Assembly (NCBI GenBank): GCA_951640195.1
Contig: OX621163.1
Coordinates: 3,348,001-3,412,000 of the forward strand
Source: Porpolomopsis calyptriformis
Lineage: Eukaryota; Basidiomycota; Agaricomycetes; Agaricales; Hygrophoraceae
DNA length: 64,000 bases
Direction of reading: 5' to 3'
The position numbers and the translations under genes are program-made. Shown here one piece after another: positions 9,541 to 19,619 of the stretch. How positions within the stretch are numbered: position 1 is the stretch's first letter; each line of letters opens with the position of its first letter. The notes below the pieces were generated by a model that saw nothing but the letters and a program-made list of their open reading frames with translations, ran no database searches and had not been told where the DNA came from.

Positions 9541-11839
9541 CTCTCGCGGACGAAACTGGTTCCAGATGTTCCATAGCCACTGGATCATCACAAAGTGAAT
9601 CCTGAATTTTTGAGTGGAGGGAGTCTACATCCATAATGAATGCAGCCTTTAACACTGGATCCAATAAGAATAAAGCTTGTAGGCATGAAGCCAGTTGCTC
9701 TGAGGTAAAAACTGGTTAGAGATTCTAAGGGTTAATACTGGCATAGTCACTATCTCCCTCTTTAGGATTGATGTCATATCGACGCATTAAGAAGTCCGGT
9801 TTTGCTCCGAGTTTTCCAGGGCAAAAACGAATGATGAGATTAAAGCCTGATAAGAATTCAGACTAATGAGCTTGATGTTGTAACAGGAGTTTGGTTGTAG
9901 AAAAGTATACTAAATTCTTGTAATCAGTGACAATGTCAACCAGGTCAGAAGAGCCTTCAAGGTAATGGCACCAGTTATAAAAACTATTGTGAATGGCTAA
10001 CAGCTCCTTGTCATGGATATTGTAGTTCAACTCTGGCAGAGTTAAAGTCCAAGAGTAGAATGCAATGGGATGTAACAATTCATCATCCACATAAGTTGAT
10101 AGAATGCCTGCTATAGCGTAGTCAGAGGCATCTATTTCTACTACCAGATGTGATCCTGGAGTGAAGTTAACAAGAACTGGAGCGGAAGTGAAGGCCTGCT
10201 TCAGGGATTCAAATGCAGATTTGCATTGAGTATCGAAATTCCATGGAATGTTTTTCTGGGTTAGTCATGTAAGCAGAGTTACCAATCCTGAGTAATTGTT
10301 GATAAAACGCCTATAGAATTTTCTAAAACCTAGGAACAACTGGACATCTTTGATTTTCCATGGCTCCAGCCAATCTAGGATAATTTGAACTTTGGCAGGG
10401 TCCATGGTACTTCCACCAGGGGAAAGAATAAATCCAAGGTATTCAATCATATCTTGATGAAAGAAACATTTTTCTAATTTTCTGAAAAGACTGTTAAGTC
10501 AGAGTCTTCAGAGGACCTCACAGACATGTCTCCGGTAATCCGCAATGTTATCTGAGTAGATAAGGATATCATTAAGATATACTACAACAGAGACATTGGA
10601 GAGGTCAGAGAAAGTCTCATTTATAAAACATTGAAATGTTGACAGGGCATTACATAGACCTAAGGGCATAACCAAGAATTCGAAAGCACCATACCTGGTA
10701 TAGAAAGTGGTTTTCCATTCATCCCCTTCCATGATCCATACATTGAAGTATCCAATTCACAGATTGATTTTAGTATAGATATGACCTTTGCTGGCATGGT
10801 CCAGGAGATTGGAGATGAGTGGAAGTGGGTAACAATCTTTCTTGGTGATTTTATTGATGCCTCAATAGTCTACACATAAACATAAGGAACCATCTTTCTT
10901 GCAGATGAAAATGATCGGAGCACTGCCTGGAGATCCGGAGGAACATATCCAACCTTTTCTAAGGTGCTCATCCAAGAATATACAAAGGGCTTCTTGTTCT
11001 GCAACAGAAAGAGGGTAGATGCATCCCAGTGGAGGTGTTGTACCTTCCTCTAGATCAATATAGTGATCACTCTAACAATGAGGAGGAAGATGTTTGGATT
11101 TCCCTTCACTGAAAACATCAGCATAGTCATGGTATTCTGGAGGGACTTTAGCATAAAATGCAGGGTCCAGAGGAACATCAGAGATCTTGACAGAACGCGC
11201 TTTTAAAATATCAGCAGCTTGAAGAACAAATGACTGAGATCCTTCTTGCTTGCTAGCATGTACAAATGTGGCTGCTAAAATAATAGACACGTGAGGAAGT
11301 GAAGTCAGAATCGAAGTTGGAACTGGAGGGTCAAGCAGAGTTGCCTCAGAGGGCATAGGTGTTGACAATGAGGATGAATACATCAGTTTTGGTGTCCCAA
11401 ATGAAATACTGCTTGTAACCCAGTCAATCAATAGATTGTAGCAGGTAAGCCAGTTGAATCCAAGAATAGCAGAACAAGATCCATCTAATGGAGTGACCAA
11501 AAACTCAATATCTAGAGTTTCTCTAGATGGAAATCAGACAGGGAGGGTAACTCCTGCATCAATGGTTCTCCCTTGAGATCCATCAAATAATTGGAGTTGC
11601 TTTGGAGGAAGTGGAGATGTTTTGAGTTTGTTTTGGTGAATGAAGTTAACATCCAAGAAACAATGTGTGGATCCTGAATTGATAAGAGTCGGAATAGATA
11701 ATGAATCAATAAATAAAGTGATTAAAAAGGAATCAGAGCAAGGAACGGAAGCGTTAAGCTTTATAATAGAAGATGCAGGAATGGTTTCAATGCAGTCCAC
11801 ATTCTGCATCTCATGCAGACTACCTCCTATTTTTCTGGA
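9541..11839 (-). pseudogene. TE-C pol: protease, RT, RNase H; cut by TE-B before integrase
   Basis: Read leftward: protease near 11,700 (NSG where DSG is expected), reverse transcriptase 10,265-10,900 with YLND in place of YLDD near 10,570, RNase H 9,863-10,230 (starting EIDASDYAIAG), then the linker to integrase, which stops at the TE-B LTR. Several in-frame stops. Both substitutions are Asp-to-Asn changes at catalytic positions, so the enzymes are dead. Integrase and the 3' LTR must lie left of the window. Confidence 0.85.
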
Positions 11840-12700
11840 GCAGCCAGAGAGGCACTCAGAATAGGAGCAGGGGATTCCTAAGTGGGTGGTTCAGCAACAG
11901 TAGTGGCACGTCCAGAAGTCTTCTTTGAAGCAGAGGAACCAGACTTTGGACATTCCTTTGCCATATGACCTGGGGATCCACAAAACATACACAAGTTGTT
12001 ATCCAAATGGCGTTTTCATTTGGCTGGAGTAAGATTTCCATCTTTTCCAAGCTTATCAGAAAGGTCAGGACGTTTTAGAGTTGAGGTAGTCAGGGTGGAT
12101 TTCATAGGAGTCTTTTTGAAAGTAGGTGTCATTGGAGTTGAAGGTGGTTTAGGAGTATTCATAGGAGGTGCCAGAGCATGACCAGAGTCCTGCTTAAGCT
12201 CTCCTTTATGTTCCCAATACCTAGCATCAATCATTTGAGCTAACTCCTTCATAGCTACCAATGTAGCTGGTTTTCCAACTTGAGACATTTGATATGGAAG
12301 ACCATGGTAAAAGATATGCCATAGTGCTCCGACATCCTATTGGACTTGAACTGCTAGCCTATTGAAGTGTACAATATACTTGGCGATCTGTTGATTATCG
12401 AACATTTTCAGAGATTCCAATTCTGCTTCAGCAGTTCCTACTGGATCCAAAGGGCTGAATTAGTCCTGTAACTCAGAGCAGAACTCCGAGAAGTCCAAAA
12501 GGAACAATGGAGGGTTAGGAATAGTCTCCAAAAGGTAAGGTTCAAATAAAGATAATACTATTCCCTTCAGAAATAACATAGCATAATTGACCTTAGCTTT
12601 ATCGGAAGTAAATGCAGAAGGCCTATCCTTGAAATTCAATTGAAGTTGAACTAGGAAAGGTCGGAGTTTCATCAGATCAGAGCCATTGAAAGGATCAGGC
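11840..12700 (-). pseudogene. TE-C gag (broken)
   Basis: Minus-strand pieces read as a Ty3 Gag: the capsid-like part lies near 12,300-12,670, then a Pro/Thr-rich linker, then the zinc knuckle CMFCGSPGHMAKEC near 11,945-11,995. Stops split it at about 12,460 and 12,015. The stretch 12,700-13,059 up to the primer site is leader sequence with no gene I can support. Confidence 0.8.
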
Positions 12701-13072
12701 TCTCAGACTTTAGATTTTGTGGGTTTGGCTCCAGAAGAAGCTTGAGCGATGGTGGCAATATTTTGGAAAGCCATAATCAATCTCTCTTCAGCTGTCTCCT
12801 GTTCCAGAGCTTCTTGGGCTGGCTAGACTTGAGGTGTTTCTTCAACCACAGTTGATGTTTGACCTTGGGTAGTCCACAAGTTACAGGTCGTAATGGATTT
12901 TCTTGATCATGAAAAGCAGTAGGGAGCCTTTCAGATATATGCGTAGTCAGAGACACAGGACTTGTTTTGGAGTTGGTCAGAGATAATCAACTTCTAGTTG
13001 AAAATTCCGTGAAACATTCAAGAGTGCATTGTGTCATCGTGAATAAAAACCTGAGCTAGAGACAGAATATAC

Positions 13073-13307
13073 TGTTAGGTCCAAAGTTTCAGAGTTGATA
13101 TTGGAGATTGGAGATGTGTAAATGTAGGACTTAGTTGATATTCTGTCTACAGATACAGGAAAAAATGCAGTACTTATATACCTGCTAGATAATTATATCT
13201 GAGACATGATGACGATAGAGTGTGTCATAAGTAAGAAACATGTGAAAATTCCAGAGTGTTTGGAGTTGTCAGAGTTCATCGGAATTCATCGGAACTGGGA
13301 TGTAACA
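13073..13307 (-). repeat. TE-C 5' LTR (235 bp) with self-priming site
   Basis: Minus-strand start TGTTACATCCC, end GGACCTAACA, with TATATAAG before the presumed RNA start. The primer site at 13060-13070 (AGACAGAATAT in plus-strand spelling) is the exact reverse complement of 13138-13148 within the LTR. The mate LTR is not in the window. Confidence 0.78.
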
Positions 13308-13765
13308 GTTATCACCATCAGTTGGCAATTGTCATAGTGCTCCAAGCTCATCCCTGAATGATCCCTCATTGAATGCCAGGGGGAAGAGGTTGCGAAGGGA
13401 AAATGACCTCCCTTCTGATGATGAGGAAGATGTCTTATTGCAGATTCTGGAACTGGCTATACTTAAATTGCATACATTCAATGATATACTCCAAGTAGCA
13501 ATAGCTATTGTGCTTCATAAGGATAAGGTTAACACATATCAGACAGATATTACTTCAGCTACAACTCTACTCCCAGGTGGGTTAATCATTCTTATTGTTC
13601 TTTGAAGCTTCTACTGCTTTTATATGATCCTTGCTACCCCTTATCATTCTTATTAGTCTTTGAAGCTTCTACCATTTTTATATAATCCTTGCTACCCCTT
13701 ATCAGCCTCATATGGGCTTTATGCCTTATGGGTATTACCCCCTTTGTGACCCCCTATGAACCATA
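13308..13765 (+). pseudogene. TE-E (DIRS-like) Gag-side fragment 1
   Basis: Lies between the TE-C LTR and TE-D. It reads as a degenerate Gag-like stretch with an acidic, Arg-rich start near 13,369. It is followed at 13,700-13,765 by a Tyr/Gly/Met-rich reading that would continue past TE-D at 15,527. Linkage to TE-E is inferred from position and orientation, because the next in-frame sequence on the far side of TE-D is TE-E Gag. Confidence 0.45.
13585..13700 (+). repeat. 58-bp tandem duplication
   Basis: Two adjacent copies (13585-13642 and 13643-13700) starting ATCATTCTTATT and ending CTACCCCTT. They differ at only a few bases. Confidence 0.85.
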
Positions 13766-14383
13766 TGTTGGAGTAACAGCTATGTTGGGTGTGAACGACG
13801 TCAGTGGTGTGCTGGTTGTGTAACAGTTGCCAAAGTCTGTGACTTTTACAATCAAACCCAACCACAACTTTATCATGGTTTTGGGGTCCTTTACTGCTAT
13901 TATATAAGCAACTGTGAGCAATGAAAAAACCCTTTTTTAGAATTGCTGGTGTGTGTTACCACATGACACATTTAATCATGTGCAGTTCTATGATAACAGC
14001 AAGTGAGGATTGTGCCAAACACCCTCAATGGATGTAAGCATGGATGGGTCAGCTGGGTGCCCAGATGTCCTTGTAGACAGCCAATTCCAACTTGGAGAGT
14101 GTCTTAGCCTTTGTTGCATCACCTCATATCAAGTAGTAGCAAGACCCCAGAACCATGCCAAAGTCACTGACATTTGACTATTGACAACTGTTAGTAACTT
14201 TCTCACATTTTATCGGTTAGTGACTGTGACTCTCAGTCAGCGACTGGCACAACACTGAACAATATTACAGGCTCCTCCCAATGACAGGGATTCATTGCAA
14301 ATGCGCAATGCACAAATAGAGTTCAGCTGCATATGTACAGTACTAGTTATGTAAGCCTACATCAAGCTTGATATTTTGACACA
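13766..14383 (-). repeat. TE-D 3' LTR (full length)
   Basis: Shares its outer parts with 15370-15526: the GGAGTAACAGCTATGTT end and the stretch from TACAGGCTCCTCCC to ATCAAGCTTGATATTT. Confidence 0.75.
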
Positions 14384-14426
14384 CCCCCTCAAGCAAAGAT
14401 GTAGGTGGGTGTACCACCCCCTCAAA

Positions 14427-15274
14427 CTAATAACATGCATTGGCACTGTCCTTGATGGCCAAGGTCGCTGTTCCATGTGATTTCATACTGTGTGTTGGTT
14501 CCTCCTTGCAAAATGCCCAAATGTATCCCCTCTTTCCACATTGCCAGCAGGCACATGACCCTTTCAATTTATCAATGCCAGCAGCTATGGCCTCCTCAGT
14601 TCCCTCAACCAGAAACATTTTGCAGCCTATGCTGTAACATTCTGCTGTCTCATTTCTTTATTGAGCAATTGTGAAACAACATAATCAGCTGTGAGTGAAT
14701 CTGTTGGCATGCTGTCAAGTGAGATCATGAATGCCTCATAAGATTTATCCAAGCCCATCGTAAGTGTGAGGATCCGATCCTCTTCTGAGACAACCACATC
14801 AATACTTTCCAGCTTGAATGCTATTGACTCAACTTGTCCAATGTATGCCAGCATTGATTCCAATTTCACTTTTATCATTGTAAGAAATGTCCACTGCAGT
14901 GTAAGCTGTGTTGCCAATCTGTGTGCCAGATGGACCTTTGCAAGGGCCTCCTATACAGTTATAGGGTCTGGGTTCTGCATATGCACAAGCTGCTCATGGT
15001 CCACCCTCATGATCATTTCTACCCTCACCTCAGCCATTTTCTTGGTGCCATGTTTTGATTTTACCTTTGCCACCTTGGCCACAATCTCAGTCAGGTTCTT
15101 TCCATTTGTATCTACCTCACAGAAAACCATCTCCCTTAGCCCCTTTCGGGTGAGCTCAGCCTCCATTCTCATAACCCATTCTGAGTAGTTGGAGTTGTTG
15201 AGTAGTGGGAAGTGGCATAATTTTTTGTTGTCATCAGACATAGCGTACACAGTGAGACTGAAAACTTTAGACAC
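14427..15274 (-). pseudogene. TE-D gag, copia type (broken)
   Basis: Minus-strand frames resemble the UBN2/copia-type Gag family: an N-terminal segment with LNNSNYSEWVMRMEAEL-like sequence near 15,160-15,200, a central helical segment with MGLDKSYEAFMISLDSM near 14,700-14,755, and a zinc knuckle near 14,530-14,575 (CWQCGKRGYIWAFC). Tyr replaces the usual His in the knuckle. Breaks: TAG near 14,949, TAG plus a frame change near 14,625. The TAG codons are in CAG-like contexts. Confidence 0.75.
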
Positions 15275-15369
15275 AAATTGAGACCGAAAAGAGAAGGATG
15301 GTGGTCAAAAGTCTGCCAGAACCTAGCATGGGCCTGAAGATATAGCTAGCAAATAGATTTGTTGCACAT

Positions 15370-15526
15370 TTGTATTGGAGTAACAGCTATGTTAGGCGTG
15401 AATGATGTTACAGGCTCCTCCCGATGACAGGGATCCATTGCAAATGCGTAATGCACAAATAGAGTTCAGCTGCATATGTACAGTACTAGTTATGTAAGCC
15501 TATATCAAGCTTGATATTTCGATATT
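15370..15526 (-). repeat. TE-D 5' LTR (internally deleted)
   Basis: 157 bp matching both ends of 13766-14383 but lacking the central part. The junction lies near 15,403, between GTGAATGATG and TTACAGGC. Confidence 0.7.
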
Positions 15527-16783
15527 ATATATGGTTCATATCATCTATTTGGGCCTTATAGCTATCACCTATTATTAGGTTATATGCAGTAGGATCTACT
15601 GTTTTGAGCCCATTTTGATCATGGTTCAATGGATATTACCAGGGCTTACTCCCTTCTTTTCACATAGCTCATGCAATTGAGCCTCTTAACTCTCATGCAG
15701 TTATGCAGCCTAACGCAGCTGAGTATATACTTGATCCATACCCAGTGTCTGATTATCCTTTGGTGGTCAAAATTCTTCAGCTTGGCTGGCTGTGCTACTT
15801 CCCTCTCACTCTGCTTATGAATGAGGCATCTCAGAAGGCACAATTTGCACCTCAGCTGGACTCTGGGTCAATAGTGGCTAAGAGCCTACCTCAGCTGGCA
15901 AAATTGTATACAATTGATTGATATGAAGAGCAGCTATTGTTTTATAAATTCTGTGAGGCTTCCCTTTGCCTGTGCCAAATGGTGGGTAGGCATCTGGGGA
16001 GTGCTGATAAAGCCCAAATTGCCAATAACTTCAGTGAATACTACCAGGAGCTTTGTGCATAGCTAGATTTTTATAATTGGTTTGATCTATATATCCAATA
16101 TGATATCGCCATTTGACAGGCTTGGGTGGCAGACATTGGTTCATTTTGCCCCCAAAATTTTCAACATGCTCTATAGCAGTCTATTGTTGATTATGTGATT
16201 CTGGAATACCAACTTGTTATAGAATACTCTCTCTATGCTGCCTCTACTTCTCATACTATACAAGGTCCTATGTCAGGTGGGCCAGGCTCTAATTCAGCAG
16301 GGAGGTCCTTTCAGGGATAAGGGCATGGTTTATTTCATGGATCAGTTAGGCTACCCACCTCCAGCTCCCACGTTAGCTGCTTCATCTGTGGTAGCTATGC
16401 CCACATAGGCTATCATTGTGAGACCACTAATAACAGCTTCCTGTCTCTCAAAGATGGCCTCTGGAAATCATCTACAGGTGTCACAATTTGCTTTGGGCAT
16501 AATGGGGGGTATGGGTGCTCAAGAGAAGGGTGCATGCATGCTCACATGTGCTCAAGATGTGGGTCTGCCAAGCATTCTGCTTAATCCCATCCTTCGCAAT
16601 GAACTCTTCCTAATCATCACCCCAATGTTGCCCAATCACTGGGAGTGCATTCTCCCTCACTTCAACTTGCTAGATAGATTCTTGGATGTCCCTCTTAGGC
16701 TGTGCTATAGTTTTCATCTTGGTATTTCATCTTTAATCACTTCTGTTTACTCCCCTTCAAACCACAAGTCTGTGCTTGAGAAT
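15527..16783 (+). pseudogene. TE-E (DIRS-like) Gag, C-terminal part with zinc knuckle
   Basis: A plus-strand frame with scattered stops encodes a long segment (clear at 15,703-15,921) and ends with a zinc knuckle, CFICGSYAHIGYHC (16,378-16,419). Cys-rich repeats follow to the TE-F insertion. Gag with a terminal knuckle upstream of DIRS-type RT fits the YR-retrotransposon layout. The AGAAT duplication (16779-16783 and 26857-26861) shows that this piece continues at 26,862. Confidence 0.7.
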
Positions 16784-16978
16784 TGTAAGGGTTGGGGATA
16801 AGTTATCACACTTTGCTCAATACCAGGATATGCACAGAACCAATGTATTGGGGCAATCTGGTATAAGCAGGAGTGGGATGTAAACTTATTGTTTACCTAA
16901 GTGTAACCAGTACTTAAGGTATCCAGTACAAATGCATACAAACACAGCGCGGTGGCTGTATGTAACATATCGGTTACA
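16784..16978 (-). repeat. TE-F 3' LTR
   Basis: 195 bp, plus-strand spelling TGTAAGGGTTGG ... GGTTACA, matching 26662-26856. Confidence 0.92.
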
Positions 16979-17118
16979 TCCTCCCCCTTTGGCTTAACTG
17001 CCGGGGTAAGTTAAGCATGATAGCTAGGCAGAATACATATAAAACAATCTATATACTACATAGAAAGAACTAAGAGAAACAGAAAATAAATGCTGTAGTA
17101 ATACAACTGCGGTGACAA

Positions 17119-19404
17119 CTACATTCGTCCGTAGTCCATTGGGACATCAGGTATCTCTGATGTACTATCAATACATTCCTGAAGCGAAGCTGGCTCAGGT
17201 TTGGGGATCAGCGAGCCAAGTGAAACTTGCTTGCTATCGCTGCCTAGCGGCGCAGCGCTGTCTTGTGAATCGTGCCATGAACGGCGTCACGAAGTGTAGG
17301 ACAAGTCCCAGCCATGGACTGGTCCATGCTCGGTGAGCGTGTACATGATTTGTCCATGCCAAGTGAATGAGTTAGACGCATCAAATGCGTCTTGGGTGAT
17401 AAGGCCCACGGATGGGGCAACAGACTTGTCATTAGATGAGATACGAGACTGGGGATGTTGGCGAGGATGTCCATCCAGGAACCATGTGTCATTTCCATCA
17501 CGAAGTGATGAAGGAACACCATTCCTTGCCAATGTATTACGCACAGACTCTCTGTATGTCTCGAGGGAGGATAAGTCCAAGACATTACCCTGGAGGGTGT
17601 CCTCGAGCCATTGAAAGGCATAGACAAAGGCGTCGTCCGCCTGTTCAAACATAACACCTTGTCTGGCAAAGAATGGAATGAGGGATTTTTCCGTGACATT
17701 GGATGATCCAGAGTACTGGGCTGGTTCTCTGGGGGGTTCCGCAATGGACAGGTTTGATCCTGTCACAAGTGAGCGATAGTGGCCAGGCATTCCAAACAGG
17801 AGGGCTGCCACTCTGATGTATTGCGACCGTATCTGGTCAGCATCTGTCGATGATCCAGTGGGAGCAGGGGTCTTAGGCGACTTTGGTTTGTGTCAACTAA
17901 CCAAAAGCATCCCGCAGAGGCTTCACAGTGAAATGCTGCCATCTTATTCTAAGCGCACTCCAGGGTGTGCGGCATGGCAGTTTATGTAGAACCAATGAGC
18001 CCACTCTTCCGGGGAGCTTGTAGTGGTTGGCTGAGATGGGTTAATCCATCCAGGCACAGAAGAAGTCAGCACCTGTACAGGTGTGTCAGTGGAATCACCT
18101 GAAGCCCAGGCAGGAACTCTCCAATTGATTAATGCAATGCATTGAGCATCCATTCTGCTCTCTCAAGGAGTCACCTGCACTGTCATGATGAATGATTGCG
18201 CAAGTTCGAGAGCCTCATTATTGCCTGATTCTTGGGCTTGAATGAACAGAGCGCGCCATTGGCATGCATTGATGGGGTATCCACAGTCATCTGCAGATCG
18301 AGTTCCATGCGGAGGGGGCAATCCCATCACTTTGTTTCATCACACTGCTTCAGCGCTTGCACCAACCCAGATGGTCTGGTCACCAGGTGAGTAATGGGCC
18401 CCAGCAGGGATGCTGGGCCAAGCAGTAATGGTCAAGCACTTCTTGCACTGTTTGATCATCTCGCCACTAGGGCTAGATTGATTATTCACTCCCGGATCTG
18501 GGAGGTTTGGGAACTCAACATACGAGGTGGGTTGAAGGTGAGCCTTCAGTTCCTCATTCTCTCGAATGAGTTGAGGGAAGCATCTCTTGATGTATGCATT
18601 ATCCTCCTTGTCGAGGTCTTCGAACATCAGGCCACAGCCCACTAACTCATTGTCCGAGTACAGATCGAAATGTTCCATATCAGCTCTTTGTCGAGCCTCC
18701 TTGTTGGTTTCTTTTTCCTTGCCCTTGTCTTGGGCAGAGGGGGTCTTGGTCACAGGGCTGGCCACCCTTGTGTATTCTAATGATCATGAATGCGATCCCT
18801 CAGTATGGGAGCACTTGCACTTTCCTAGTGATTCGGCTTCACTAGTGTCGTTAGACTTGTTCAGCTTGGCTATGAGCTGATTGGCTTGATAGAACTCATC
18901 TTGAGTTTGTTCATAACGAGTGTGATAGTAGTCACCATTGTCTTGAGCCTTCTCGAGTGAGACAGTTAGGTTTCAGATCTCTGTGACAAGTTCCTCTTGG
19001 TGTGCCTTGTGGCAGTCCTTGAATGCCTCTTTCAACAAGGCGTCTTCATACACGCTGTCTTTGACGACATGCATTACATAGTCTTTGCAGACTTTACACC
19101 TCCAGTGACTGGAGTGTATTGCGACATTGATGGTGCTGTTACACACCCATTTTTTCAGGGGTAACTCTGATGAGTTACTTGTGTTTTGTCAAGAGCAGTG
19201 CTCTCTCTCCCCTTCAGAAGAGGGCCCACGCTGTATCTGGCGTGGGGGTCTGATGACTTCATTGGGACCAGCCATTAGCTGATCCCCGTCGTCTTCCACC
19301 GTTTCTGGTGGTCTCAGGTCTATGGGGCAGGGGCTTGTTCTTACGCTTGTGGGCATGTTGTTTTCATTCAACATTGTCATATGGGGTAGAAAAATTTCTA
19401 CCAT
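17119..19404 (-). pseudogene. TE-F accessory ORF3 (762-codon frame, unknown function, broken)
   Basis: Read leftward from ATG 19404 to TAG 17119 without any frame change, interrupted by about nine TGA and one TAA. N-terminal part: Pro-rich, then a Cys/His cluster near 19,080-19,150 (WRCKVC preceded by CNS and H residues) that may bind zinc. Next comes a charged helical stretch, probably coiled coil, near 18,850-19,020, and then an acidic, Lys/Glu-rich part. The C-terminal third (17,287-18,153) contains a globular-looking segment with Trp/His conservation (EEWAHWFYINCH; DDAFVYAFQWLED). It has no transmembrane segments, so it is not an envelope-like gene. No family recognised. Confidence 0.7.
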
Positions 19405-19619
19405 TGTTTTTTGTTTATCGTGCTTTTATACAAGTCACACTTAGACTTGTGGCATCATTTTGGTGCCTCTAATTACCCCAATTGGGGTGAGTCCACCACT
19501 GGACTAGGTATGTCTGGTCCATTGATTGCCGATTAAGGCAATTATCGGTTGCACTCGGTTTAGCGCGTATACGAGGTGTGCTTGTCAGCACACCTCAAGG
19601 CTCTGAGTGCAGTCGGAAT

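Larger units (their letters stand above)
13766..15526 (-). mobile_element. TE-D: copia-like, gag-only LTR element
   Basis: Related terminal repeats (13766-14383 and 15370-15526) enclose a single gag-type region on the minus strand and nothing resembling pol. A purine-rich tract, CTTGAGGGGG on the minus strand, sits directly before the left LTR, as a polypurine tract should. The left LTR is full length (618 bp, ends TGT...ACA). The right one has lost about 460 bp from its middle. No clean target duplication is visible. It looks like a non-autonomous element that depended on another element's pol, or an internal-deletion derivative. Confidence 0.7.
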
